Shown here: in pieces, positions 1 through 7,589 of the stretch
Numbering within the stretch: the stretch's first letter is position 1
How the letters are laid out: each line of letters begins with the position of its first letter
Assembly (NCBI GenBank): GCA_045642205.1
Contig: JAZUIK010000161.1
Location: forward strand, 1-20,971
Reading direction: 5' to 3'
From: RUG760 sp045642205
Lineage (GTDB): Bacteria; Bacillota; Clostridia; Lachnospirales; Bianqueaceae
DNA length: 20,971 nucleotides
The notes under the pieces: model-generated
The model's database searches: none
What the model was told of the DNA's origin: nothing
What the model saw: the letters and a program-made list of their open reading frames with translations, nothing else
Translations under genes and position numbers: made by a program

Positions 1-559
1 GCTGGCACCTATGAGATCCATGCATGGTGTTATGATGGATTGTTTTGGTGAAGGTGTACTGATCATCGGTGAGAGCGGCTTCGGTAAGAGTGAGACAGCA
101 TTGGAACTGGTACAGCGTGGTCATCGACTGGTAGCCGATGACGTGGTCGAGATCCGAAGGATCAGTGACAAGGAACTGCTGGCGGAAGGTGCCGCAGTGA
201 TCCGTAATATGCTGGAACTTCGCGGTGTCGGCGTCATCAATGTCAAAGAACTCTATGGCGTACAGTCTGTCCGTATCAGCAAGAGCATCGATATGGTGGT
301 CAAGCTGGAGCAGTGGCAGAGAGATAAGCAATATGATCGTATGGGTCTGACCACAGAGACCATCGATATTCTGGGTAATGAAGTTGCCTGCTACACGATC
401 CCCTTGATGGCCGGCCGAAATGTGTCTATGATCATCGAGGCGGCAGCACTGAACCATCGAGAGAAAAAGATGGGACACAATGCAGCCGAGGAGCTCAGAG
501 AAAGAGTCAGTGCAAGACTCCGTTCCCGTAAAGAGGAACAGAAAAACAGAAATGAATAA
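1..559 (+). CDS. hprK: HPr kinase/phosphorylase, C-terminal part (5' end outside window)
   Basis: Bifunctional enzyme of the Firmicute carbon-catabolite system that phosphorylates and dephosphorylates Ser46 of HPr/Crh in the cytoplasm. The reading frame is open from base 2, ahead of the first in-frame ATG at 11, so the gene enters from upstream and only the catalytic domain is seen. The P-loop GESGFGKS lies at bases 68-91, preceded by the HGVMMD segment that normally leads into it. The HPrK signature LELRGVGVINVKELYG follows at about 212-259. The stop is TAA at 557-559. An HPr-like gene with an intact Ser46 site lies 3.3 kb downstream in the same block, which fits a kinase-substrate pair. The N-terminal domain cannot be judged. 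Family identification is secure. Confidence 0.96.
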   Translation, partial: LAPMRSMHGVMMDCFGEGVLIIGESGFGKSETALELVQRGHRLVADDVVEIRRISDKELLAEGAAVIRNMLELRGVGVINVKELYGVQSVRISKSIDMVVKLEQWQRDKQYDRMGLTTETIDILGNEVACYTIPLMAGRNVSMIIEAAALNHREKKMGHNAAEELRERVSARLRSRKEEQKNRNE

Positions 560-647
560 GCCGAAGGGCTGTCATTTATAAAGTTACAATCTTATTAAGG
601 AACCTGCTGAAAACATCAGACAGGCCCTATATCAAGGAGGAGAACAA

Positions 648-1598
648 ATGTACAACGTAGGTATCGACCTTGGCGGAACCACGATCAAAGCTGGTATCGT
701 CAACGAGAACGGCGAAATCATCAAACAGAAAGCTATCCCTACCGGAGCAGAGCGTGAGTGCAGAGCAGTCATCGAGGATATGGCTGACCTCGTACTGGAG
801 ATCGTAAAAGACGCAGGTCTTACCATGAACGACGTTGAGTCCGTTGGTATCGGTTCTCCTGGAGCGATCAACCCTGTCGAAGGCAAGGTTATGTTCGCTG
901 CTAACTTCGCAGACTTCCGCAACGTTCCCATGGTAGACATCATGAAGGAAAAGATCAGCGTTCCCGTATATCTGGAGAACGATGCTAACGTTGCAGCTCT
1001 TGGTGAGGCTGTCTATGGTGCTGGAAACGGATCCAAGAACAGTATCGCTATCACTCTTGGTACTGGCCTTGGCGGTGGTATCATCATCGATGGTAAGATC
1101 TTCTCCGGTGCTTTCTTCGGCGGCGGTGAGATGGGACATCAGGTCATCGTAGCTGATGGTCAGCCCTGTTCCTGTGGCCGTAAGGGATGCTGGGAAGCTT
1201 ATTCCGCAGCTACCGCTCTGGTACGCATGGCTAAGGAGAAGGCAGCAGCAGATCCCGCTTCTCTGATGAACAAGGCAAATGATGGCGACATCACCAAGCT
1301 GAACGGTAAGAATGTTTTCGATGCACTTGCTGCAGGCGATGCAGCAGCAAAGGCAGCTCTGCAGGAGTATGCACACTACCTGGCAGTCGGTCTTGGAAAC
1401 ACCATCAACGTATTCCAGCCTGAGTACCTGATCATCGGCGGCGGCCCCTCTGCACAGGGCGACGTTCTGCTGGATCCCGTTAAGGAAGAGCTGAAGAAGG
1501 AGATCTTCGGCGGTGAGACCAAGTCCAAGGTCGTTATCGCTAAGCTTGGAAACAATGCTGGTATCATCGGAGCATCTCTTCTGAGAACTGTTCGCTAA
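648..1598 (+). CDS. ROK-family sugar kinase, probable glucokinase
   Basis: Cytoplasmic ATP-dependent hexose kinase, most likely glucose to glucose-6-phosphate; 316 aa is a usual length for ROK glucokinases. Visible features: phosphate-binding DLGGTTIK at residues 7-14, ENDAN at 110-114 with probable catalytic base D112, GTGLGGG at 138-144, and the ROK zinc site H164 with CSCGRKGC (C174, C176, C181). There is no N-terminal HTH, so it is an enzyme rather than a ROK repressor. AAGGAGG at 634-640 sets the ATG at 648. It lies 88 bp after hprK with no terminator between, so co-transcription is possible; a hairpin terminator follows. Codons are strongly biased, suggesting high expression. Sugar specificity (glucose, mannose, fructose or an acylated amino sugar) cannot be settled from sequence alone. 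Confidence 0.93.
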   Translation: MYNVGIDLGGTTIKAGIVNENGEIIKQKAIPTGAERECRAVIEDMADLVLEIVKDAGLTMNDVESVGIGSPGAINPVEGKVMFAANFADFRNVPMVDIMKEKISVPVYLENDANVAALGEAVYGAGNGSKNSIAITLGTGLGGGIIIDGKIFSGAFFGGGEMGHQVIVADGQPCSCGRKGCWEAYSAATALVRMAKEKAAADPASLMNKANDGDITKLNGKNVFDALAAGDAAAKAALQEYAHYLAVGLGNTINVFQPEYLIIGGGPSAQGDVLLDPVKEELKKEIFGGETKSKVVIAKLGNNAGIIGASLLRTVR

Positions 1599-1631
1599 GA
1601 CAAAGATTTTAAATCGACAAGATAATATGAG

Positions 1632-1667
1632 ACCCCGGAGTCCTGTATCAGGATTCCGGGGTTCTTT
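1632..1667 (+). terminator. Intrinsic terminator after the ROK kinase
   Basis: A 14-bp stem (1632-1645 with 1649-1662, one G-T wobble) with the 3-nt loop TAT, followed by TTCTTT. It separates the hprK-ROK unit from the murB operon. Confidence 0.85.
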
Positions 1668-1671
1668 AATG

Positions 1672-1697
1672 TGTCTTGAATGAGACAATCTTTTTTT
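1672..1697 (+). terminator. Possible second weak terminator
   Basis: TGTCT (1672-1676) can pair with AGACA (1683-1687) and is followed by seven T residues at 1691-1697. The stem is only 5 bp, so it may just back up the stronger hairpin immediately upstream. Confidence 0.4.
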
Positions 1698-1754
1698 GGG
1701 CAAAATGCAATAAGAATACAGGGTTTCAAATGTGATAATTGCTTCTTGTGTCTT

Positions 1755-1783
1755 TTGGAATCTACCTGCGGATTTGATATAAT
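1755..1783 (+). promoter_or_regulatory. Sigma-A type promoter of the murB operon
   Basis: TTGGAA at 1755-1760, a 17-bp spacer, then a perfect TATAAT at 1778-1783 preceded by TG (extended -10). Transcription would start near 1790 and give a leader of about 100 nt before murB. In that leader GGGGAT (1806-1811) can pair with ATCCCC (1841-1846); no known riboswitch class was recognised. Confidence 0.8.
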
Positions 1784-1891
1784 TAGTATATCATTTACTA
1801 AACTTGGGGATCTGTGCGCAAAATGTTTTTGGCCGGATACATCCCCGTTTTCGTCGAGCATACTCTAAGGTATTTTGGAGGCTGTCGGATC

Positions 1892-2824
1892 ATGATCAGA
1901 GAAGAAGAAATCGTAAAACTGCTTAGTGACCTTTTGACGCCGGAACAGGTGGAAACTGCGGTTCCCCTGAGCTCCCTGACCACCATGAGAGTGGGAGGAC
2001 CGGCTGATGTAGTCGTAACCCCCTATGGTAAGGACGAAGTAAAAAAGGTTTTAAGACTGCTGGCTCAGGAAGCTGTTCCTTATACAGTCATTGGACATGG
2101 CAGCAATATCATTGCATCGGATATCGGATATGACGGCGTTGTCGTTCGTATCAGCGATAATATGCAGCACATTTCCGTTCAGGGAAATATCATCGTGGCA
2201 GAAGCCGGTGCCTCCATGGCATCCATCGCTCGTATCGCTGCCTCCAAGGGACTTACCGGACTGGAGTTTGCTTCCGGCATTCCCGGAGTACTCGGCGGAG
2301 CGCTGTTTATGAATGCCGGCGCCTATGGCATGGAGATGAAGGATATCGTTCAGGAGGTTGAGATCCTGGATATGACCGGTAAGGTCGTCAGACTGGATCG
2401 CTCCGAAATGGAATTCGGATATCGTCACAGTATCCTCCAGAGTAAATCCTGGATCGTCCTGGGTGCGACTCTGATGCTGGATGAGGGTGATCCGGAGAAG
2501 ATCCTGGCTAAGATGAAGGAACTGAATGAACAGAGACGAAGCAAGCAGCCGCTGGATTTCCCCAGTGCCGGCAGCGTTTTCAAGCGTCCCGATGGATACT
2601 TCGCAGGTGCATTGATCGAAGAGGCAGGCTTAAAGGGAATGAAGATCGGCGGTGCGATGGTCAGTGAAAAACATGCAGGCTTTATCGTCAATGCCGGAGA
2701 TGCGACCTGTGAGGATGTAATGAATCTGATCAAAGAGGTCCAGAGGATCGTCAAGGAGAAGAGCGGTGTTGAACTGCAATCCGAGCTTCAGTATCTGACC
2801 ACCGGTGGTATCGCGATCTTGTAA
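1892..2824 (+). CDS. murB: UDP-N-acetylenolpyruvoylglucosamine reductase
   Basis: FAD/NADPH-dependent reductase that makes UDP-N-acetylmuramate in cytoplasmic peptidoglycan precursor synthesis. The start is ATG 1892, 10 nt after GGAGG at 1877-1881; an in-frame GTG at 1814 would add 26 residues unlike the family. The 310 aa match type II MurB of Gram-positives. FAD-binding segments: TTMRVGGPADV (30-40), GHGSN (68-72) and LEFASGIPGVLGGALFMNAG (124-143). Catalytic residues as in the family: R178 of YRHS, S228 of SAGSVFKRP and E298 of LQSELQ. First gene of a tight operon, 12 bp before whiA. In many Firmicutes rapZ and yvcK lie between murB and whiA; here they do not. Confidence 0.97.
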   Translation: MIREEEIVKLLSDLLTPEQVETAVPLSSLTTMRVGGPADVVVTPYGKDEVKKVLRLLAQEAVPYTVIGHGSNIIASDIGYDGVVVRISDNMQHISVQGNIIVAEAGASMASIARIAASKGLTGLEFASGIPGVLGGALFMNAGAYGMEMKDIVQEVEILDMTGKVVRLDRSEMEFGYRHSILQSKSWIVLGATLMLDEGDPEKILAKMKELNEQRRSKQPLDFPSAGSVFKRPDGYFAGALIEEAGLKGMKIGGAMVSEKHAGFIVNAGDATCEDVMNLIKEVQRIVKEKSGVELQSELQYLTTGGIAIL

Positions 2825-2836
2825 GGTGGAAACGAG

Positions 2837-3790
2837 ATGTCTTTTTCATCCAGAGTCAAAGAAGAACTGACCGATCACATGAGTAAAGCCGGCCATTGCC
2901 GTATAGCTGAACTCAGTGCCATTCTGTCCATGTCGGCAGTGATCGATCCGGAAGCGGGAACCCTGGTTCTGGAAAGTGAAAGCCGATTTCAGGTGGATAA
3001 GGCAGATCGGATCCTGGCAGAGGTCTACGGCATCCATGCTGCGATCTGTGTCAGAAGAGGCGTAAATGGCAGTAAATTCAGACAGAATATCTTAAAGATC
3101 GATGATCCCTCATCTGTCCGAAGGATCTGCAGAGATACAGGTCTTATCCATGGGGCAGGTATCAAGGAAGTGCCCGATCAGCAGGACAGTATTCTGGAAA
3201 GATCCTGCTGCCGTCAGGCATTTATCCGGGGAGCATTTCTCTCCGGCGGATCGATCAATGATCCGGAAAAGAATTATCATATCGAGATCCTGTTCGATCA
3301 GGAAGAAGAAGCCCTTCGGATCCAACGATTCCTGTTGGATTACGATATTGAGTCCCGAGTCATCGAAAGGACAAGACCCAATGGAAGGACTTTGCAGGTG
3401 CTGTATCTGAAGGATGGAGAGCAGATCCTGGATCTGCTGTCTGTTATGAAAGCACACAATGCCCTGATGGAACTTGAAAATGTGCGTATCGTTAAGGATG
3501 TGCGCAATAAGATCAACCGTCAGGTCAACTGTGAAACAGCAAACCTGAACAAGACAGTCAGTGCTTCCGTCAAGCAGGTTACGGATATCCGTTACCTCAT
3601 GGAGCATGATGGTTTCGGACTCTTGAGTCCGGAACTAAAGCAGATGGCGATGGTCCGACTGGAGAATGAAAATGCTCCTTTAAAGGATCTGGGTCAGCTG
3701 CTGGATCCTCCGGTCAGTAAATCGGGGGTCAATCACCGTCTGAAGCGGCTTTCCGAGCTCGCGGACAGACTGAGAGAAGAAAATCCATAA
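2837..3790 (+). CDS. whiA: Sporulation/cell-division regulator WhiA
   Basis: DNA-binding protein with a LAGLIDADG-homing-endonuclease-like fold that has no nuclease role, plus a C-terminal helix-turn-helix. In actinobacteria it controls sporulation division genes; in Bacillus it affects division and chromosome segregation. The 317 aa show the family N-terminus MSFSSRVKEEL, the central RGAFLSGGSINDPEKNYHIE segment, and the C-terminal helix-turn-helix with LDPPVSKSGVNHRLKRLSEL near the end. The ribosome binding site AAGGTGG overlaps the end of murB and ATG follows 12 bp after its stop, so translation is probably coupled. The next gene encodes the HPr-like protein, the usual neighbour of whiA. 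Confidence 0.96.
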   Translation: MSFSSRVKEELTDHMSKAGHCRIAELSAILSMSAVIDPEAGTLVLESESRFQVDKADRILAEVYGIHAAICVRRGVNGSKFRQNILKIDDPSSVRRICRDTGLIHGAGIKEVPDQQDSILERSCCRQAFIRGAFLSGGSINDPEKNYHIEILFDQEEEALRIQRFLLDYDIESRVIERTRPNGRTLQVLYLKDGEQILDLLSVMKAHNALMELENVRIVKDVRNKINRQVNCETANLNKTVSASVKQVTDIRYLMEHDGFGLLSPELKQMAMVRLENENAPLKDLGQLLDPPVSKSGVNHRLKRLSELADRLREENP

Positions 3791-3835
3791 TCATCCCTGA
3801 TGTGGGAAATGTTTTAGTTAGCAAGGAGAACTATC

Positions 3836-4087
3836 ATGATCGAGAAGAACATGACACTCAAGAACACGGAAGAGTATGAGTTTAACTTAGCAACCATGGT
3901 CGTCAGCACTGCAAGCCAGTTCAGAAGCCTGGTAGAGATCGTTATGGGTGACAAGACTGTCAATGCCAAGAGTATGATGGGTATGACCTATCTGATGCTG
4001 GTCGATGGTGACGAAGTCATGGTCCGCTGCACCGGTGCCGACGAAGATAAGGCAATGGAAGCAGTTGCTAAGGTTCTTGGCAACTGA
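3836..4087 (+). CDS. HPr-fold protein lacking catalytic His15 (Crh-like)
   Basis: An 83-aa HPr-fold protein. Counting from Met1, the segment equal to HPr GIHARPAT is EYEFNLAT, so the phosphocarrier histidine is replaced by E15 and the following arginine by N17. The regulatory site is kept exactly in register: NAKSMMG with S46. As in Bacillus Crh (Gln at 15), it should not accept phosphate from Enzyme I but could be phosphorylated on Ser46 by HPr kinase, whose gene is upstream, and then act with CcpA-type regulators. AAGGAG at 3823-3828 precedes ATG 3836, 45 bp after whiA and 23 bp before mntP, so it sits inside the operon. The fold is clear; the function is inferred. A canonical HPr, if any, must be encoded elsewhere. 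Confidence 0.9.
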   Translation: MIEKNMTLKNTEEYEFNLATMVVSTASQFRSLVEIVMGDKTVNAKSMMGMTYLMLVDGDEVMVRCTGADEDKAMEAVAKVLGN

Positions 4088-4110
4088 TCCGGTAAGGTGA
4101 GGACTATATC

Positions 4111-4740
4111 GTGACCTGGAGTATTGGTTTGATAGTAAACAGCATCCTGCTGGGTGTCGGATTGGCGATGGATGCCTTCTCCGTTTCCCTGGCAAATGGT
4201 CTGGTAGAGCCCGGAATGTCCAGAAAAAAGATGCTGGGCGTGTCCGGAACCTATGCGATCTTCCAGTGGTTCATGCCCCTGATCGGATGGGTATTGGTCC
4301 ATACGGTTGCTCAGTTCTTTGGTTTCTTTGAGAAGATGATCCCCTGGATCGCATTTCTGCTCCTTGGATACATCGGCGGTAAGATGATCGTTGAAGGCAT
4401 CCAGGAACTGAAGGAGAAGAAGAGTGAAGAGCATTCTGCGGAAGACGGTCCCAGTGCTACGGCAATGGTGGGAAAGGTGCTTGGCTTTGGTACCTTGATG
4501 ATGCAGGGTGTAGCGACTTCTATTGATGCCCTTTCCGTAGGATTTACCATTGCGGACTACGGTTTTCTGATGGCTCTGGTCAGCACACTTCTGATCGGCG
4601 GTGTTACCTGGATCATCACTTTTGCAGGTCTGGCTATCGGAAAGAAATTCGGAACCAAGCTGGCAGGAAAGGCAACGATCCTCGGAGGAGTGATCCTGGT
4701 GGGAATCGGACTCAACATTTTAATTCAAAGTTTTCTGTAA
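4111..4740 (+). CDS. mntP: Manganese efflux pump MntP family
   Basis: Polytopic membrane protein of about six helices that exports Mn(II). The two inverted repeats each carry the family motif: GLAMDAFSVSLANG (D21) and GVATSIDALSVGF (D139), with a charged cytoplasmic loop at about 96-115. At 209 aa it is slightly longer than E. coli MntP (188 aa). The start is GTG 4111, preceded by AAGGTGAGG at 4094-4102; starting at the internal ATG 4168 would delete most of the first helix. It is the last gene of the murB operon, 23 bp after the HPr-like gene. There is no room for a manganese-sensing yybP-ykoY riboswitch directly upstream, so expression follows the operon unless there is an internal promoter. 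Confidence 0.9.
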   Translation: MTWSIGLIVNSILLGVGLAMDAFSVSLANGLVEPGMSRKKMLGVSGTYAIFQWFMPLIGWVLVHTVAQFFGFFEKMIPWIAFLLLGYIGGKMIVEGIQELKEKKSEEHSAEDGPSATAMVGKVLGFGTLMMQGVATSIDALSVGFTIADYGFLMALVSTLLIGGVTWIITFAGLAIGKKFGTKLAGKATILGGVILVGIGLNILIQSFL

Positions 4741-4748
4741 AATAAAAT

Positions 4749-4815
4749 AAGAACCGTCAGGGGATCCTTCGATGGCTAACCATGCCATCTCAGGACGACC
4801 TGACGGTTCTTTTTT
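4749..4815 (+). terminator. Terminator of the murB-mntP operon
   Basis: A perfect 13-bp stem (4749-4761 with 4799-4811) runs into a T tract ending at 4815. The 37-nt loop holds a second small hairpin, GATGGC (4771-4776) with GCCATC (4784-4789). Confidence 0.88.
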
Positions 4816-4852
4816 CACTACAGGAAAACTTTGAAATAATGTCAGCATTGGC

Positions 4853-4922
4853 AAACAGAAAAGATCGAGGCTTCCCGAGGCGGCATGATTCGCCGCAGAG
4901 GGATCCTCGATCTTTTCTGTTT
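4853..4922 (-). terminator. Large symmetrical hairpin terminating the dipeptidase gene
   Basis: A perfect 18-bp inverted repeat (4853-4870 with 4905-4922) encloses an inner stem GCGGC (4880-4884) with GCCGC (4892-4896). The outer stem is A-rich on one side and T-rich on the other, so it can work on both strands. It ends 5 bp from the minus-strand dipeptidase stop codon. Confidence 0.75.
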
Positions 4923-4927
4923 AGCCA

Positions 4928-5896
4928 TTAAAGACATTCTTTCAAAATTCTTTCGGCGTTGATTGTTCCGAAGAGTTCTAACTGATCTTCGCTCCAGCCG
5001 CGTTTTCCAAGCTCGGTAAAGAGTTTCTCGATATCTGTGGGCTGACCTACCTCCAGTTCACCGCCGATACCATCAAAGTCGGTACCGATACCGATAGATT
5101 CGATGCCGGCAACCTTGGCGATATGTTCTACGTGATCACAGATCCTCTTGACGGTACTGACATGGCAATCGGTTGTCTCGCCTACGAATTCGGGAGCAAA
5201 GTTGATACCGACAAAACCACCCTTTTCACCCAGAGCCTTCAGCATTTCATCGGTCAGGTTGCGGGTGTGAGGCGTCAGGCTTCTTGCGCAGGAGTGGCTG
5301 GCAATAAAGGGTTTCTTACTGACTTTGACAACATCCCAAAAGCCACCGTCAGAAAGGTGAGATACATCCACGATAATGCCCATATCGTTCATTACAGGAA
5401 CAGCTTCCAGACCAAAGTCTGTCAATCCGTGCTGCATGATGATGGGATCGGTGGAATTGGGATAGCCGAAGCAGTTGATAAAGTTCCATGTCAGAGAGAT
5501 CAGGCGGTAGCCCAGATCGTAATATTCCTTTAATTTATCAAAACTTCCGTCTACCATACGGCCGTCCTCAAAGGTAAGAAAGGCACTCATCTTTCCATTA
5601 GCCTTGTTGGCAATGTAGTCCTCGTAGGAACGGGCGAAAGAGATGATATCCGAGTGTTCATTGATGGTATCTATCAAGCCATTATAGAGTGCACTGCGGT
5701 AATATTCGTCGCTCATACCTCTTTTTTTCATTCCCTCGAGAGGAGGCATAAAGGTGGCAAAGAACTGGGCGGTGGTACCGCCTTCCTTCATACGCTTAAG
5801 ATCGAGCATGCGCTCGGGGTTATCATACAGAGCGCTGTGAGGGTCTCTGGCAAACATCATCAACGTGTCACAATGAAAATCAATATAGGAATGCAT
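4928..5896 (-). CDS. Membrane-dipeptidase (M19) family zinc dipeptidase
   Basis: Binuclear-zinc peptidase related to renal dipeptidase; bacterial members cleave dipeptides, sometimes D-containing ones. The residues that match the zinc ligands are present in order: H8 and D10 of DFHCDT, E110 of FLTFEDG, H180 of DVSHLSDGG, H201 of FIASHSCARS, and the D273/D275 region of GIGTDFDGIGG. The 21-residue spacing from H180 to H201 equals that of the mammalian enzyme as I recall it (H198-H219). 322 aa, no signal peptide or membrane anchor, so cytoplasmic. ATG 5896 follows GGAGG on the minus strand with its own promoter, divergent from rhaB. Natural substrate is unknown. Confidence 0.93.
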   Translation of the reverse strand: MHSYIDFHCDTLMMFARDPHSALYDNPERMLDLKRMKEGGTTAQFFATFMPPLEGMKKRGMSDEYYRSALYNGLIDTINEHSDIISFARSYEDYIANKANGKMSAFLTFEDGRMVDGSFDKLKEYYDLGYRLISLTWNFINCFGYPNSTDPIIMQHGLTDFGLEAVPVMNDMGIIVDVSHLSDGGFWDVVKVSKKPFIASHSCARSLTPHTRNLTDEMLKALGEKGGFVGINFAPEFVGETTDCHVSTVKRICDHVEHIAKVAGIESIGIGTDFDGIGGELEVGQPTDIEKLFTELGKRGWSEDQLELFGTINAERILKECL

Positions 5897-5928
5897 GATC
5901 CTGCCTCCAAAATCTATATAGTAGATCC

Positions 5929-5957
5929 ATCATACCACGAGGGAAAATTTGCTTCAA
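5929..5957 (-). promoter_or_regulatory. Promoter of the dipeptidase gene
   Basis: On the minus strand TTGAAG (plus 5952-5957) and TATGAT (plus 5929-5934) are separated by 17 bp, with TG just before the -10. It lies in the 157-bp divergent region shared with rhaB. No equally convincing promoter was found for rhaB; TGGTACACT at 5982-5990 is a weak extended -10 candidate. Confidence 0.7.
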
Positions 5958-6053
5958 TATCTTTCGCATCCGTGGAGAAAATGGTACACTTTTAAAAGAT
6001 ATATGACTACGAAAAGTCTAAATATATAGTTGCAATATAAGGGAGAAACTCGT

Positions 6054-7481
6054 ATGAGTGTGAAAAATTATCTGGCATTCGATCTGGGTGCATCATCCGG
6101 AAGACTGATGAGAGGAAAAGTCAGCGAGGGCAAGATCGTATTAAGTGAGATCCATCGTTTCCCCAATGCCCCGGTACGCATGGGAAAGTATCTGTACTGG
6201 GACCTGCCTTATCTGTATAAAGAGATGAAAGAAGGCCTGAAAAAGGCTGCGTCGCTCCTGAAAGAAGAGGGTGAAGAGGCCGAGTGCATCGGTATCGATA
6301 CCTGGGGTGTAGACTATGGTTATATCGGTGAGGATGATTCCATTGTCGGAATGCCGTTCTGTTATCGTGATGAAAAGAATCAGATGGCCATGGAGGAGTG
6401 TCCTCTGGCTTTCTCTGATGCTTACCCCATTGCCGGATTACAGCAGATGAATTTCAACACAGCTTATCAGCTCTGGTACGATGTAAAATATCGTCCCGAA
6501 GTGATCAAGGCAGCAAAAAAACTGTTATTCCTTCCTGACCTGCTGGCATGGATGCTGACGGGCGTGGAAGGCTGTGAGTACACCATCGCTTCCACCGGTA
6601 TGCTGCTGGATGCAAAGACCAGAGACTGGTCAGATGAGATCTTAAATGCCATCGGATTCCCCAAGAAACTCCTTCCCGAGATCTCTCAGCCGGGAGAACT
6701 TCTGGGTGTCCTGACCGAGGCTGTTCAGGAGGAGACCGGACTGGGTCCTGTTAAGGTAGCCTATGTCGGTTCTCATGATACTGCTTCTGCTCTGGCCGGT
6801 ATTCCCTTTACGGGTGAAGGACAGGCATTTTTGTCCAGTGGCACCTGGTCACTTCTGGGTATCGAGATCGATGAGCCCATCATCAACGAAGGATCCTTTA
6901 AGGCTAACTACACTAACGAGGGTGCCGTCGGCGGAAAGATCAAATTCCTGAAGAATATCTGTGGCCTTTGGGTACTGCAGCAGCTCAGAAAGGAATGGAA
7001 GACAGAGTTCCCCGTTATGATCGAAGAGGCAGCACCTGTCATCGAAGAAGAACTGAAGAAGGATAATCCTCTGATGATCGATCCGGATGATGCATCCTTT
7101 ACCGCTCCCCTCAGTATGGAAAAGGCCGTCAGAGAGTATCTGAAGGCTACTTCTCAGAGAGAGCCCTCAGGACGCGGTGAGGTGACGGCCGCTGTTTATC
7201 TTGGTCTGACCGAGAAATACAGACAGGCGGTAGAGACTCTGGAGAAGCTCAGCGGAACTAATATCCCTGCCATCCATATGGTCGGCGGCGGTATCCAGGA
7301 TAAGCTCCTGTGTACCCTGACCATGAAGAAGACCGGAAAGACCGTTGTCACCGGTCCCATCGAGGGCGCAGCATTTGGAAATATCCTTATGCAGCAGGTT
7401 GCCTGCGGAGACATCAGTTCTCTGGAAGAGGGAAGAAAAGAGCTGGCTGAGTCTGTAGAACTGGCATTTTACAGAAACTAA
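6054..7481 (+). CDS. rhaB: Rhamnulokinase
   Basis: FGGY-family kinase that phosphorylates L-rhamnulose at O1, the second step of L-rhamnose breakdown. The 475 aa are close to E. coli RhaB (489). Visible motifs: FDLGASSGR near residues 9-17, IDTWGVDYG, the GSHDTASA substrate segment, SSGTWSLLG, and HMVGGGIQDKLLC in the ATP-binding C-terminal domain. ATG 6054 follows GGGAG at 6041-6045; an in-frame TTG at 6030 would add eight residues and lacks a ribosome binding site. The gene stands alone: no rhamnose isomerase or rhamnulose-1-phosphate aldolase is adjacent. An alpha-L-rhamnosidase is encoded 8 kb downstream, which could supply the sugar. The GSHDTASA/SSGTWSLLG pattern favours rhamnulokinase over other FGGY kinases. 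Confidence 0.92.
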   Translation: MSVKNYLAFDLGASSGRLMRGKVSEGKIVLSEIHRFPNAPVRMGKYLYWDLPYLYKEMKEGLKKAASLLKEEGEEAECIGIDTWGVDYGYIGEDDSIVGMPFCYRDEKNQMAMEECPLAFSDAYPIAGLQQMNFNTAYQLWYDVKYRPEVIKAAKKLLFLPDLLAWMLTGVEGCEYTIASTGMLLDAKTRDWSDEILNAIGFPKKLLPEISQPGELLGVLTEAVQEETGLGPVKVAYVGSHDTASALAGIPFTGEGQAFLSSGTWSLLGIEIDEPIINEGSFKANYTNEGAVGGKIKFLKNICGLWVLQQLRKEWKTEFPVMIEEAAPVIEEELKKDNPLMIDPDDASFTAPLSMEKAVREYLKATSQREPSGRGEVTAAVYLGLTEKYRQAVETLEKLSGTNIPAIHMVGGGIQDKLLCTLTMKKTGKTVVTGPIEGAAFGNILMQQVACGDISSLEEGRKELAESVELAFYRN

Positions 7482-7534
7482 GTCACTTTTTCCCCTGGAT
7501 TCGAAAGAATAGTAGAAAAAATTCAAAATACAGG

Positions 7535-7563
7535 TTGACAGTTTCGTCTATACATGATATTAT
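7535..7563 (+). promoter_or_regulatory. Promoter of the tRNA-Leu gene
   Basis: Perfect TTGACA at 7535-7540, a 17-bp spacer and TATTAT at 7558-7563 preceded by TG (extended -10). Strong, as expected for a stable RNA gene, and 27 bp before the mature tRNA. Confidence 0.87.
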
Positions 7564-7589
7564 AACCCTTGTCCTGCGAAACAGGCCAT

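Noticed and set aside
627..1703. 358-aa open frame antisense to the ROK kinase
   Set aside because: Opposite strand of a clear, biased kinase gene; no motif, no start signal, and it runs through the terminator hairpin. The same reasoning rejects the long antisense frames at 7763-8893 and 9122-10138.
1814..1891. GTG-initiated 26-residue extension of MurB
   Set aside because: No ribosome binding site before it, residues unlike MurB N-termini, and a good GGAGG stands before ATG 1892.
4088..4110. Manganese riboswitch (yybP-ykoY) before mntP
   Set aside because: Only 23 bp separate the HPr-like stop from the mntP start; no aptamer can fit and none is visible upstream of the operon.
6030..6053. 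Upstream TTG start for rhaB
   Set aside because: The GGGAG ribosome binding site lies downstream of it and serves ATG 6054.
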